From Eustoma russellianum (taxonomy: Eukaryota; Streptophyta; Magnoliopsida; Gentianales; Gentianaceae): 64,000 nt of DNA. Below are positions 42,360 through 54,800 of this stretch, piece by piece. Below the pieces are notes generated by a model. It saw only the letters and a list, made by a program, of their open reading frames with translations, did no database searches and was not told where the DNA came from. The translations under genes were made by a program, and so were the position numbers. The stretch lies in assembly GCA_036186865.1 (NCBI GenBank), contig AP025041.1, positions 44,104,628 to 44,168,627 on the forward strand, written 5' to 3'. The number at the start of each line of letters is the position of its first letter. Positions within the stretch are counted from its first letter, which is position 1.

Positions 42360-42640
42360 AATCGTGGACATCGATCGATCGATGTGAGGGGATGAAGTAC
42401 ATCGATCGATCGATGTAGGAAGAGCTGAGAGATCGATGTCCTCTGATGGACATCGATCGATCGATGTAGGTGAGGCTGAGAGATCGATGTTCTCTGATGG
42501 ACATCGATCGATCGATGTAGGGAGAGCTGAGAGATCGATGTCCTCTGATGGACATCGATCGATCGATGTAGGAGAGGCTGAGAGATCAATGTTCTCTGAT
42601 GGACATCGATCGATCGATGTGAGGGTATGATGTCACATAG
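42360..42640. repeat. 51-bp tandem repeats with an ATCGATCGATCGAT palindrome
   Basis: Repeats start (at CTGAGAG) at 42425, 42476, 42527 and 42578, exactly 51 bp apart. Each holds CATCGATCGATCGATG, a 16-nt perfect palindrome, plus GATCGATGTCCTCTGATGGA. Reading frames through the array code for repetitive Arg/Ser/Asp peptides and are not taken as genes. A shorter version occurs at 60128-60260 in the other LTR. Confidence 0.9.
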
Positions 42641-43164
42641 ATCAATCGATGTGAGGGGATGATGTCCATCAGTTTTATGGAAAAATAGAAGAAGAAAGAG
42701 GGAAGCTCGGGGAGTTTTTGGGTGACCTTAGAGACTTCTTAAGATCTGATTAAGGGTAGTTAAGTCTCGGGAACATGGCTTAGGATGGTGAATCGATTTG
42801 GAGAGTTCGAAAGGGGTTTTCGAATCGCATTTCAATGTATATGACTTAGAGGGGTTAGGAGATGAACGTACGAGGAGTTTGAGAGTTCAACGAGGAATGG
42901 TTAGGGATACTTGCCTTAGGTTGTGAATCTTAGAGTCAAGACTAAGTGTAGACGAGATGGTTGAAGCCTAAGTTATGATGCGTAAATTAGTGAAAGCTGT
43001 GTGTTGCTTATACTTGCGTATGTGTGCATGAATGACTTATATGAACGTGAATTGCATACGAGAATGAGAAATGAGAATGAAAAGAGGAGTCCTGCATCAT
43101 GGCACGTGCATTTGCATATTGATTTGAAAAGAAAGGTGCTTCGGCACAAATTTGCGAAGGTGAC

Positions 43165-43385
43165 CTGCAATGTAAACCGGGATGGAAATATAAGCCGGGG
43201 CGCATTGTAGGGCACAAAAGACTGTAACGTAAACCGGGATGGAAATATAAGCCGGGGCGCGTTACAGGGTATAAAGTTGTCTGTAATGCTACTCGGGATG
43301 GAAATATAAGCCGAGGTGCATTACATGGTATAAAGTTGGCTGTAACGTAAACCGGGATAGAAATATAAGCCGGGGCGCGTTACAG
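43165..43385 (+). repeat. array of four 46-nt hairpin-forming units in the solo LTR
   Basis: Units at 43165-43210, 43222-43267, 43281-43326 and 43340-43385, separated by 11-13 nt. Each has an 8-bp outer stem (for example CTGTAACG with CGTTACAG), a 4+4 internal loop, a 4-bp inner stem (CCGG/CCGG or TCGG/CCGA) and a near-invariant 14-nt loop GATGGAAATATAAG. Stem bases differ between units but change in pairs. See the matching finding. Confidence 0.85.
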
Positions 43386-44091
43386 GTTATAAAGTTATAT
43401 GAAGTGACCGGACATTATGACACGCATTGCACTGTTTTAAAAGAGAAAGCGTTCATGCATATGTGAATGTGTAGTGTAGTGCATATTTTGACATGCATCA
43501 CGAGAGTCAGTGTGGTATGAACGTGTGTGGTACCTGATTGCCTACGAATTGTTAAAGGTGAGCAAATTGCTGTACTTGCTTGACTACGTTATTCAATTCT
43601 ATATTTGGAAGTTTACAAGACATGTGCCCCTCAAGTCCCTTGAATTATATATTACTCATGTCTTGCCATGTGTTGATCCCATATGTCTTATAAGCGGGTT
43701 ACTTGCTAGCGTTTTTCGCTAAGGGTACTGCATTTGGTTTTGCAGATGAACCCAGTTATGATATGATTTTCATTGAGGATGACGGCGAGTGGGCAGAATG
43801 GGATGCCTAGGCCTTATGGAGAGATTTGATTAGATAGTTTCTGTTAATTCTGGTTCTTATTTCATTGAAGGTTTTAGATGGCTGCGACCAAATACAATTT
43901 GTGGGTATTCATATTGTCTTTTAACGTGCTACATTGATGATTTAGATTTATGAGATATGTTTCCGCACTTATTTCTCTTACGTTATTGATGATGTGTGTT
44001 TGAGAGATGAGACGTCTTGTAGTCTTCTCAGTAAGCTACGACGGGTGCACCGGGTCGGATTCCGCTGTCCGGGTGGGGGCGCTACATTGTC

Positions 44092-45700
44092 CTTTCATTG
44101 GCTCCTGAAGAAGGAGGTTTAGGATATAGCAAGTATAAATATGGAATATTTCTAGATTTAGGCATTCTTAATTGTTTGGATACTTTGAATGCAAGAGGGA
44201 TTCAACTTTACCATGTTGAATTAGAAACAAGTGCTTGAATTGTACTGTTATGGAAGGACAACTGCTTAGTATTAACAAATTTTCGTTCGAACATTTTTTC
44301 CTCTTCTTCCTTCTGAGTTGGACAGAATGTAAGGTGTCCATTTGTAACTGTTTGTATCATATGTAAATGTTATGGTACCATAAATTGGTTGGTATATATT
44401 TTCATTAGTATTCAAAATATATGAGTAATGTATTCTTTGCTCGTCTTTAATTCTTCCCAGACCCAAGCAATAACTTTTAATGTCGTTAGAATATGATATG
44501 TGTTGTTGTCTTTTGTTGCTTCTCTCCTCCACATATTCGATTTATACAATTTAATGTAACAGAAATTGTAGAGACTATCTTGATGTGTAGAAAAAGCAAG
44601 CTAAGATGATAATCACATCTTCAAGGATTTAGGAGGTGTTTGGTTGGGGTATATTATCTAAGTGAATGAAAATCAATTTTAAAGATACACATAGAAGGTG
44701 TTTGTTAGACATGAATCACTATCATTCTATGGATATAGAATGGGTCTGGAAGAGAAATTATTCCGCCAACACCATTTCCCCCACTCCTATTGGATATCAT
44801 TTTTGATTCCTTCTTGATATTATCTCTAATCTGTTCTTCCCTCTATTTGTTTCCTTTCCCCACCAACGACCACCACCAGCAGCAACCTTTTCCCTTCCAA
44901 CGCATGCCCCTATAAATCTCTTCCTCCAACACTGTGTTTTTGACAACTCCACCTACGTCTCCTGTTCGCTCATCTCCATTTTGTGAATCTGGACTCGAGG
45001 AGATGATCGAAGCAAAATAGTTCAATTTTCAAACCAAAAGTTCATGACCCAATTGGACAAAGTAATGTTCTTTTAATTTCTTTTTGGAATTAGAAGAGTT
45101 TTTGTGAAAATCTTTGAAAAATAGTAGCTCAGCCTTCAAATTAGTTGCTTTGAGTTTGCAGGGTGGAGGCGGTGATGGTGAATAAAGGTGACAAATGTAG
45201 TTTAGTCTTTGATTGGTATTCACTTGTACATTCATGGAAGAAGGAGGAGATAGGACAACCATGAAAATGGAAAAGAGTGCTTCGGAAAGAATGTAAAAAA
45301 GGAGAGATGGTGAGGTGTATTTGATGTCGACATTTTTGGTGATTTCACATGCTTATTCATGAGGAAGAAGGAGACGAGCCTGAAAGGAGGAGGGGCTAGG
45401 GAGGGTGTAGAGTCTTTAGGATAATTGTTAAAAAGATAGGGAGAGAGGTGGTAAGGGCAGCAGAATGAGAAGAGTTTTCGATTTCATTTCAATTATGTTT
45501 CAAACAGTATGTATGGTAATTATATCTATTACAGTGTTTATACCAAACGTATATAGATCTACATGTAAGACTCATTCCAATTCCAATATCTATCATTTCG
45601 ATTCCGATATGAAGTTTAAACCACTCCTTAGTTTTGCAATTTGTGCAAAACTATGTTATATAATGTATTATTATGAAATCGGGTGAAGTCTATTTTAATT
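44092..45700. other. intergenic, no gene seen
   Basis: Contains a decayed family B-like end near 44450-44520 (CCCAGACCCAAGCAATAACT) and a segment beginning GGTGTTTGGTTGGGGTATAT (44635) that looks like a transposon terminus. No convincing ORF. Confidence 0.45.
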
Positions 45701-45729
45701 TTAAAATAGGTTAGTATGTGTCAAGTTTT

Positions 45730-48700
45730 GATTGACGGTATGGATCAGCTGATCGCATCCGAGGCTCCACCGACGACCACGAATTCCAAAGAGGCGGCAT
45801 CATCCTTCTCGAAATTACAGTTGTGTCCCTATGACCTAACCGCCTCCCCGTAATCTACGGTTATAAGTAACCCTTGCCATCTCGTGACTGTGCATGCGGT
45901 TTATTTACAGCCGTAGGATCAAATCTCAACTCGAAATAAAGACCTTCCTTCCCATTTATTTATTTTGTACGCTTCATTTCATTTTTTAGCTTTTGAGCTC
46001 CGTTCTGGAGGCGGCGCTCTGCAATTTTTCTAGATCTACGTTCTTTCTTTTGCTTTTATCAAGTTTTCTTGTAAGATCTGAAGAGATCGACAGCTGATCT
46101 GCTTATCGAGCATGGTTTCGCCAGTTTTTGATGTCTGGATGTTTCTTTGTAAATTTCTTGATTTGTTGTTTCGGTTTCGCCGGCCTTATTAAATTCTGAT
46201 GCCAGATCTGTCTAGATCAATAGCGGGATAGTCGTGTGGTAATGATACTTGTTTGTTCCGATGCCTGGATGTTTCTCAGGAGATCTTTTGATTTTGCATC
46301 TTGATTTTGCCGCCCCCTGGTCTGGATTGATCCTATGTGTATATCAAGGTATGTGAATTTCTTGAAAAGTTCTGTTTCCTTTTTCACTTCGATATGCATG
46401 ACTTCTATTTGTTAGATTGACAACGTGTAGTTTTTGCGCTTTGATGAAGATTTGTGAACCAACACCTGCATGAATTATAGGTTTAATTGTGTAAGATCTG
46501 ACGTTGACGTTTGAAATAGCCATATTTTGGAGATGTCGACAGATCTCTTTTTCTGCTGATATTTTTCCAAAGATCTGGATTTTTCTATTTTCCTTGGTAT
46601 GGAGACATGATTTTGTGGAAATTTTTCTCTGTCCTCTTCCAAGATTTAATATTTACTCGATATTTTAGATAAATGAAGTCGTCTTGATTTCGTGGACAAT
46701 CTCGGTCAATGAATTTAATTCGTCCATTTGTTTGTCAACCCCTCATATGTCGGCTTGGTGCCAGAGGGACAGTTTTGTAAACTTCGATTTGCTAGAGGTG
46801 TTGAGATTCTTGTTTGTTTGATTCATTTCTCTACCCTATGGTAGAGTAGCTTTAGACTTGTATTCGTTGACAATAATCTTTTTTTGGCTGAAACATCTGC
46901 AGTTGGTCGATAGTATCAGAGGTTGCTACATTCTACAGGGAAGTTGCGGCTCCTAATGTGAACAAGCTCTCAGGAGGGCGTCTGTGGAGGATCTGTTCAT
47001 GATGGTGATGTTAATCAATGTAACGGAAGCTTAGTTTTTATTGTGGAATTGGTAGGTGAAGAATGACATTGGAGATGTGGCGTCTGTAACATGAGGAAGT
47101 CTCAGGTGATTATGTGTATGTTTGAGTGTGTGAGGGAAGGAAAAAAATGTTGTCTAGGCCTTTGCCATGTTGGGTGCGCTCGCATGGCGGGCTAAAGATG
47201 GTTAATAAAAGAAGAAGTTTTTATGGGTTAGGAGGTGGCACGAGATTTTGCTCGGCTCTCCTCTCCCTGTGTCCACCTCCCCCCCACAATTGCCCTATCC
47301 CCTGCCCTTCACTCTGGTGACTCTCTATCTCTTTCGCTCTTGTTGTTCGCTACCATTCTTTAGTCGCCAGCACGCGCTTGAGCTATGATTATTTCTCCTT
47401 TGGATGGTTTCAAGTATTCATGCTGCAAATCTTGAACCCATCCAAAGGGGTAACATATCATCAAATCGCTTTCGCTCCAACATGTGAGCCAGGATTTTGG
47501 AGTCCTGCATCCCAAACAGCCAGGTACAAGTTATCCTGCATTCAGTTATCCAACTCATTTACATGGCTTAAAAAAATTTTTAGGTTTTACAAATTTTCTA
47601 GCGATTTTGGCACCTAATCTCATTTGCGTAATCTTTGATGGTAATTGACGCACATAGAAACATATGCTTCAACATCTATCATCTGTAATTTAATATATCA
47701 ATTTATACCTGACGCATTTATCTAATCAAATGGCATGTGAAATTTTCTGCCTATCCAAAAGTTGGGTTGGACGTAACTGTATATTATGCATATATCATTT
47801 ACTTATGCATATAGCATTTACCTTTAATTTATAGCTCTAATGGCTTGTGTAATTCATTTTAACCAGAAGTAGAATTCAATCTTACCAGTTTCTAGCATCT
47901 TTTGCGGATTCATTTATGTTTGGCCTATACAGTGGTACATATCCCTTCCATTGCACGTTTGTGAGCTATGTTCATGCGATTGTTTCTATCTAGCTTTGAC
48001 ATAAGTTTTGTTTTTTGCTGGGGTTGACTTCATCAGAGTAAAGTAGAAACAAGTCTAAAGGTAACATTTAAAGTATGGTATTGAGCTCTTCTGTATTTCG
48101 TGGTTCGTATCGGCTTCAGAAAGTTGGGCTAGAAATTGTTGAATTAAAATTACTTGCATATATTTCCAACCCAGGTAGAGGAGAGAGAGTGGTGGGGTGG
48201 GGTGGGGTGGGTTGGCGAGGGTTAATCTTCTTCTAACAATTAATGAGGAAACAGAACAACAGTGTGGCGCTGTGAACAAGTTGACAAAGCGAGCTAAGCA
48301 TGTGTGGAATCACACTCCAGGAGACATTTTTGTACAGGCCCTTGTCTAACTTCGTGAAATTAGTCTAAATTCTATTTTTATCGGCTGTAAAATAGACTTA
48401 ATGGCAACATACGAAAAAAAAGAATAGATTTAATGTGAATCACGAGCTCACCACGTTATGCCATGCAACAGTACAATGTGAACAAGAGAAAAAGCAGCAG
48501 CAACAGAGCGTATACATCAGCACATTGTCAAAAACTGATTCGTTTTGTTTTAGCCTGTGGTTCTTGGCTATTCAAATTTTGTTGATGCCGTCTTATTTTG
48601 TGTGGTTTTATGGATTTGCTTCTATGGTTTTTCAGTTTGCAATGTTTTCAGATCATAGTCAAAAGTGTGTGCATAGCGTCTTTTACATTTGAATACTTGC

Positions 48701-50350
48701 CCATTTACGCTGGTGGTTCTCAGCTGGGCTTATGGTTATGTTTCTATGTACATTTTTTGTTGAGGATGTGTAGTTCAAGAATATTTGTGAGGTATCAGCT
48801 ATTCTAGGAAGCGGTTTGGGTATATTTGTGTAGGTCTTGTTTTATATATTATTGTTGAACCTCTACAACATCTTCGATCCTGCTGGAGGTGAAACAATTG
48901 CTAGGGCTGCTGGAGGATTCTCTTTTGGATGTATGATCCACTGAGGACCAGTGAGTTGCTCTTTGGATTTTGTGCAGATATATGTGAGGTATCAGTTATT
49001 TGCTTTGTCCTTTAATTATGTGCTGAGGTCTTGCAAAATGGGAAAATTGACATGTACTTGTGCTTTACAGATGATCTCAACATCGACTGCTGGTCTTCTG
49101 GATTGACAATGTTGGTAAGTATATGATCTTGGAATTGGTGCCTTTTCCGGACAATGATTCTCAGTTTTGTTGTTGTAAATGGTTCTGGCTCCTTTGGTGC
49201 ATGGTCGCAAACAGTGATGGGTCAAGTTGTCTGCTGGTTCGGATTATGATGTTGCTGTACGTGATTTGTAGTCATAATCAAGTTTGGTATATCATTCTTC
49301 TCCTGATTGTTATTCATATTACTGATTGGAAGTCTCCACTCGAACGAAACTGTTTTGTATAATCTGCTTTACTGCTCTTCTAGGGAGATGTAAGTTGATG
49401 TTTGTCGGTTTGTTTTGAGTTTCCCAGTGGTTTCTATTCTCTGGAGACTGTTTGAGATGAGCTGCTTTACTGCTCTTCTATGGAGATTTACGTTGAATTT
49501 TGTAGCTTTGTTTGAGTTTCCCAGTGGTGTTTATTCGCTGGACACACATGCAAACATTATTAGTTACAGTATGCCAGTTGGGAAAACCACCAGTAATTCA
49601 AGCAAACAGTGTTGATGTGTTTAACTTTTTCCTTGTATTGAAGTTCTCGTGCATTTCTTATGGCCATCGAGTTAGAGGGGCAAACGGTTTAAAGTATTCG
49701 GCAGGTTGATTGTGTGATCAATTCTTCTTATTGGGTGTTTTGGGATCTGTATGAAGGGTCCCCCCGACCCCTCCCTATTTGCAGATGAACATTTTGCAGC
49801 TGTTGGTCCTGATGGTTGATTAGAGGTACTTCCAAGTGGCGGAGATGCCTGTTTCTTCCGTGTCTTGGGTACAAGCCCACTAAAGGGCGTCCTATGCTCC
49901 TTTTAATATTGCATATGGATAAATCCTCTCCCGAATGGAGGCGACTTGTTCTTCGTGTAAAATCTTTATAGAATTTAAGAGTTAAGAGTTTGGTCTACTT
50001 GTGGAAGAAAACTGATGGTACGTTGGTTTCTTATATCGTAAAGAATGATCTATTGGATGTCTAGTGTCCGGAAGGGATGGCTGTGATGCCTTCGGTTATT
50101 TTTGCATGCCTAATCCTGGAAATGGTTTTGTATACGAAACACTCATGGACTTTTCATTTAAGTATTGTATGTTGGCTTGAGAAATGAAAAAAACTTGTGT
50201 GCGCGCTTTTGCTCAAATGTTTTTCAGATAATTCAGGTAGAAGGCTTTCCGGACAGGTTTGAGGAAGTGACAATTCTGCTCTGCGCATTTGGAGGAAGAG
50301 TGCCTAATATGAGTATCTTCTTGTTTCTAGTATCCCCATCATCGTAATAC
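45730..50350 (+). other. transcription-unit-like non-coding region, tandem copy 1
   Basis: Shares with 51895-56000, in the same order: a promoter-like block (CCTATGACCTAACCGCCTCC; ACAGCCGTAGGATCAAATCT), a pyrimidine-rich leader (GCGTTCCGCTATC-like in copy 2, TCCGTTCTGGAGGCGGCGCT here), an intron-like T-rich stretch (TTTTTGATGTCTGGATGTTT), a conserved core near 47150-47520 and downstream pieces (TTTTTCAGTTTGCAATG). No long ORF. It could be a spliced non-coding RNA gene or the 5' leader of a lost coding gene. Function not recognised. Confidence 0.4.
47145..47520 (+). ncRNA. conserved core of tandem copy 1
   Basis: A 27-nt segment at 47162-47188 (TTGCCATGTTGGGTGCGCTC and onward) is identical to copy 2, as is most of GGCACGAGATTTTGCTCGGC at about 47236. 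Both sit in local hairpins, and a third stem (TTTGGATGG with CCATCCAAA, about 47398-47445) is held in copy 2 with a paired change. The core ends at a donor-like AG|GTACAAG near 47522. Conservation against a diverged background suggests a functional RNA or short peptide. The frame through both blocks reads PCWVRSHG and GTRFCSALL, but copy 2 lacks an upstream ATG in that frame. Confidence 0.35.
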
Positions 50351-50867
50351 AGGAAAAATGTCATCTTCTACAATGCTCCTTTGGGCTGGGGTGGAGGGCC
50401 AGGGCGAGGCCTTTTGCTACGAAGAACTTTTGTTTTTGGAAAAGACATGGAGAGGACACGAATTACACGAACAGGGGAGGTGCTTTTTGTCGCCTAGGGT
50501 GTATTGGCAGTGAGAAATCACCGGCTCGCAGGTGTGGTGAGGCTGGTTGAAGGGCTCACCCACTGGCAGCTGTGGTCAGCCTGGGCGAAGGGTGGTTAAG
50601 GTGAGTGGCTAGATGGGGCAGTGACCATTTCTCACATCTTCTTTCAACACTTTTCTTTGTGAAGAAAGGGTGGTGGGTTGTAAGTGGAGGTTGATATGGG
50701 GTGTGTACCATTGTTGCCCTTCTTTTTGTTTGCCGAAATGGTGATAAAAATTTGAGCCATGAGGAAGAACAGGTCTTGGTAGGCAGTCTTTTTTAAAAAT
50801 CTGAGTACATCAATTCATCTGTTTTAAACTTTGTTTTCCATGTCGGAGTACTTGAGTGATTGACACC

Positions 50868-50960
50868 CAAAGTGGAACCATAGCTCAAACTGGTAGAGCT
50901 CCTAGATGCGTACGACATTTGGGAGGATGGTGGTTCGAGCCCACCTGGATTCCTGTTTTC
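50868..50960 (+). mobile_element. tRNA-derived SINE head, family F
   Basis: GTGGAACCATAGCTCAAACTG (A-box region) and GGTGGTTCGAGCCCACCTGG (B box GTTCGAGCC) 45 nt later resemble a tRNA gene head. The acceptor stem does not close, so it is a SINE and not a tRNA. A second copy lies at 56600. Confidence 0.6.
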
Positions 50961-51659
50961 GTGGGTTCTTGTTCTAATTGAGTTCAGTCTGACTGCCCAA
51001 TCGCCCCATAATCGGTATATTTGTGGAAATACATATACATGTGTGTGTATATATATGTATATAATATTTATATACATACATATTATTGTTTCTTACTAAA
51101 AGAGGAAGTATTTTGAATATATTGTTTTGACATTTAATGTATTATCAATTTATACATAATTATTACATTGTGATGCTTCTACTATTTAGAAGTCTTCGCG
51201 CCATGTTAAAATGTAAAGGAACCGTTTCAGGTATATCTCAATTGATATTCCAGGTATAACTTGGTGTTCAGATTAAAATTTGTTTTAAGAGGTCAAGATA
51301 TATGTACACGTAGTGTCGGTATTCTATTGATGTTGCAAAAAGTTTGGTTTGCGGGAGACAATTTGTATGTGTTGCTGCGTTAGTCTTCATCATCTAAGTT
51401 TGTATGAGTCATTGCTAGTCTTCATCATCTAAGTTTGTATGAGTCATTGCGTTGGTCTTCATCATCCAACTTAGGAGGCTACAAGTTAAGATTTCACAAT
51501 ATTTTTTGGAACTGTAACGTTGAAGACTAGAGTCTTCAGGAACTTTTGCTTCAAAATAGAAAGGAACCAAGGAATAAGAAAAAAGGAATAAAAAATAGAA
51601 AAAAGGAATAAGAAAAATTGAGGACAAGGATGAAAGGATATCGATTTATGCAGATAAGC

Positions 51660-51845
51660 TTGGACGGGATAGGATAGGATCTTTCACCGCAAATGGAGTG
51701 CGGTGACGCATGATCGCACAAGACGTGGCAGTAAGGGAGGATGGTGACACTAGATGAGAGTCATCTGCATCTAGCCTCACCACCTTCTTTTGCTGTCACG
51801 TGTCGCATGGTCACAAAAGAAGTGAGGAAAGTGGTGTTAGGAAAT
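51660..51845. repeat. fold-back repeat, CACGTG family, copy 4
   Basis: GATAGGATCTTTCACCGCAA, GCACAAGACGTGGCAG and the dyad GGATGGTGACACTAGATGAG / CATCTAGCCTCACCACC, then TGTCACGTGTCGCATGGTCA. It lies directly upstream of tandem copy 2. Confidence 0.6.
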
Positions 51846-51894
51846 TCAAACCTAGCTTGGACAGTTCAAGCCGGGCTAAAGATAAAGTTGAACA

Positions 51895-54800
51895 GCGTGA
51901 TACACGTGTCAACTCTATCTCTCTAAGGTCACAACCACACAAATTTCATGGAGGCGGGCCACATCATCAATAATGCTATCTTGAAATTACGGCCTTGCCC
52001 TTTGACCTAACCACCTCCCTCAAAATCTACGGTCGAAAGGAATCCGTAACCATCACGTAACTGTTAACGCGGTTTTTTTGTAGCCGTCGGATCAATCCTC
52101 ATCCCCTGATAAATACTCTCCTTCCTACATGTTTCCCTAGCATTCTTGTTTCATTTTTTTTTGCTTGAGCGGCGTTCCGCTATCTTCTCGATCTCTGCTT
52201 CCTTTGTTTCTTCATCGAAATTTCTTTGCCAGATCGGCGTAGATTTAGATCTGATCTACGTATATATCATGGTTTCGGTAGTTTTTGATGTCGGGATGTC
52301 TGCCCGCAAATCAGTTGATTTATCGTCTTGCTTCCTCCCTCTTTATCAGTTTATTGCGCCAGATCGGTGTAGATCGATAGCTGAGCTGCCCTTTGGTCAT
52401 GGTTGCTGTTGATTCTGATGTCTGGATTTTTATTCTGAGATTTCTCGACTCATCATCTTTGTTTTGCCTCCCCCTGGTCTGAATTTGTCTGATGCGTATG
52501 TCGAGGTATGTGGATTTCTCATAAAAGTTTCGTTCTTTTTTCTTTGGCTTCTGTATGCACTCTCTTTATTTGTCAAATTGTTAACATGTAGCTCGTTTGT
52601 TTTGATTAAGATTTGTGTACCAACATAATCATGATCCCTATTTTGGATTACATGAGCTTCATGATCTGACGTTTGGAAAAACATGTATTGAAGATGTGGA
52701 ATCTCTTTATTTGCTTTGGTTTTTCATCGAAAGATTTGAACTTTTTTACCTATTGTCTGATACTTGCGCTTTTTTTTTTTTTGGAGATTTTTGTTTATTT
52801 TATTCCTTGGTCTAATCCTTGCCAATAATTTTGGGGAAAAAAGTCTGTCTTTAATTCTGAAGCTATATTGGCCAATGAAATTCTTGTCTTTACCACTTTT
52901 TCATTCTTCTATCATGGAAGCCGTTAGTTCATATCGATTAGCTTGGTTTATTTTAATACCGCATGGTTTTTGAATTTTGACTGTTTGTTTAAACATTCGC
53001 AGTTCGCGAGGATTATATTCTCCCATATTCCAGCTATATGGCCATGTTCTCTGGAGGATGCTGTGGAGGATCTGCTTATGGTGGTGCGTGGCTAATATAA
53101 CTGAGCATCATTAAATTTGATTATAGTACATCTAAAGGTATTTTCAGGTTGGAAATTGTAGATGACGTATAATCCCATATATTTGACGCTGTAACAGGAG
53201 GAAGCTACATGGTGATTATGTATAGAGCTGAGTGTGTGATGTAGGAAAAAATTGTTGTCCTTGGGCCTTTGCCATGTTGGGTGCGCTCGCATGGCAGGCC
53301 AATGATCTTAATAATAAAAAAGAGTTGGTTTTGGGGTGGTGGAGATGGCACGAGATTTTGCTCGGCTCTCCTACCTCCTGTGTCGTGCTACCCCTCTCCC
53401 CCTCCCCCTTATACCCGCCTGTCTTCCTCAATTGTTCTCCTATCTCTCTACTACCCAAGTCACAGCTGCATCTTCTCTTGAACCATGATTGTTTCCCCTT
53501 GGATGGTTTCAAGCGTTTAGGTTGGAACATTGAACCCATCCAAGAGGTTAACAGATCATTAACAATGATCGGTCATGCTTCTTCAACCATATGAGCAAGG
53601 ACATTAGGGCTCTGCACTTCCGTACAGCAAGGTACATGACGTCTTGGATTTTATTTAATCATGCGGTTCGTATAATTGGCTTCAAATGGCTTATACTGGT
53701 ATGTTGTCAAGTCACTGACATAATCTTCAATAGCAGTTAACAAACTTGTAAATGTTGACTTGTTTCGATATCTATTATACGTTCACCTCGTACTTCTATT
53801 ACAACTAATTTGTGGTTGGTGGAATTCAATCTAACAACAAGCGGGATTTACTACAAACTGTATGATCATTTTTCTTTCTCAAGAAACTTATCTGTAACAT
53901 GGCATCCTCTTTATGTTAATTTATAACACATTTGTAAGCTGTATGCACTGCACTGGTAATAATATTCCGATCCCGTGACATAAAATTCAGTATCAAGTGT
54001 GCATGTGCCCTCAAGAGTTAACTAGACATTGGTAACCTATACCCGCTACCTTATTAGATTTATTTTCTTCGACCTCTAATCTGTTTTTGGTATTTGTGTC
54101 TAGTCATGAAGAAACAAAATGCGGTCCTATAAACAGGCTGGAACTCCAACATTCCCTAATTCACACTTTAACCACTATATTTTGAACCCTGGACTGTACT
54201 ACATGTACTCTGATGCAAAAACATATTCCAAAAGACAATGGAATCTTAGTTTACATTAAAAACACGGTCCTAATGTTCTTACGTTCTTTTTAAGTTCCGA
54301 GTTACCATCATCAGTTCATGGCAAACAAGAAAAAGCAGCAGCGCGATGTCAGAACCCTATCAAAATAATTCTTCTTTTCATTTAAGCATCTCTTGTCATT
54401 TCAGTTCTTTTTTAAGCTCTATGGTTGTGTATTTGAGTTTATTTGGTTCATAGTTTTTCAGTTTGCAATGTCTTTCTATTCATAGCCAACAGTGATTCAT
54501 AGCATTTTATGTTTCTGTAGCTCTTTATCGTTATTGGTTGTGGTCTAGTTGGTTTCAAGTTTAATCTACTACTAGGGTTTTGGAGACCATATAGTTCTAT
54601 ACCTGTACGGGTTCTATCATATTTCCTTTGAGGGTATACCTGTAATTGTGTAGTCTTGTAGTCGGATATATCATTCGCGGCCTTGAAGAGTCAGCCTGCT
54701 GCCTGTAGCTTGTAGATCTTGGAATGGAAGAATTGCTGTACTCGCTGGAGGTTGCTGTTTGGAACCGCGTCATTTGCTGAAGAACATTGAGTTGCAGTTT

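Larger units (their letters stand above)
41502..44086 (+). mobile_element. solo LTR of a chromovirus (Ty3/gypsy)
   Basis: 2,585 bp, TGTTATGCCCCGCACC...GGGGGCGCTACA, with a perfect 5-bp target duplication TTGTC (41497-41501, 44087-44091) and no internal domain: the footprint of LTR-LTR recombination. It is homologous, in opposite orientation, to the LTR at 58671-61129. A TATA box (CATATAAAAA, 41741-41750) is followed at once by a small hairpin CTGACAGAACGTCAG; both are also present in the other LTR. Two tandem-repeat arrays lie inside it. Confidence 0.92.

Noticed and set aside
42236..42630. ORFs encoding repetitive RSIDVGEAERSM-like peptides
   Set aside because: They follow the 51-bp LTR minisatellite in several frames and both strands; not a gene.
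50868..50960. tRNA gene (A and B boxes present), also at 56600-56690
   Set aside because: The acceptor stem does not pair and the spacing and 3' flank fit a tRNA-derived SINE.
53232..53594. ORFs of about 105-120 codons on both strands over the conserved core
   Set aside because: They use a different frame from the conserved PCWVRSHG/GTRFCSALL reading and are not kept in tandem copy 1.
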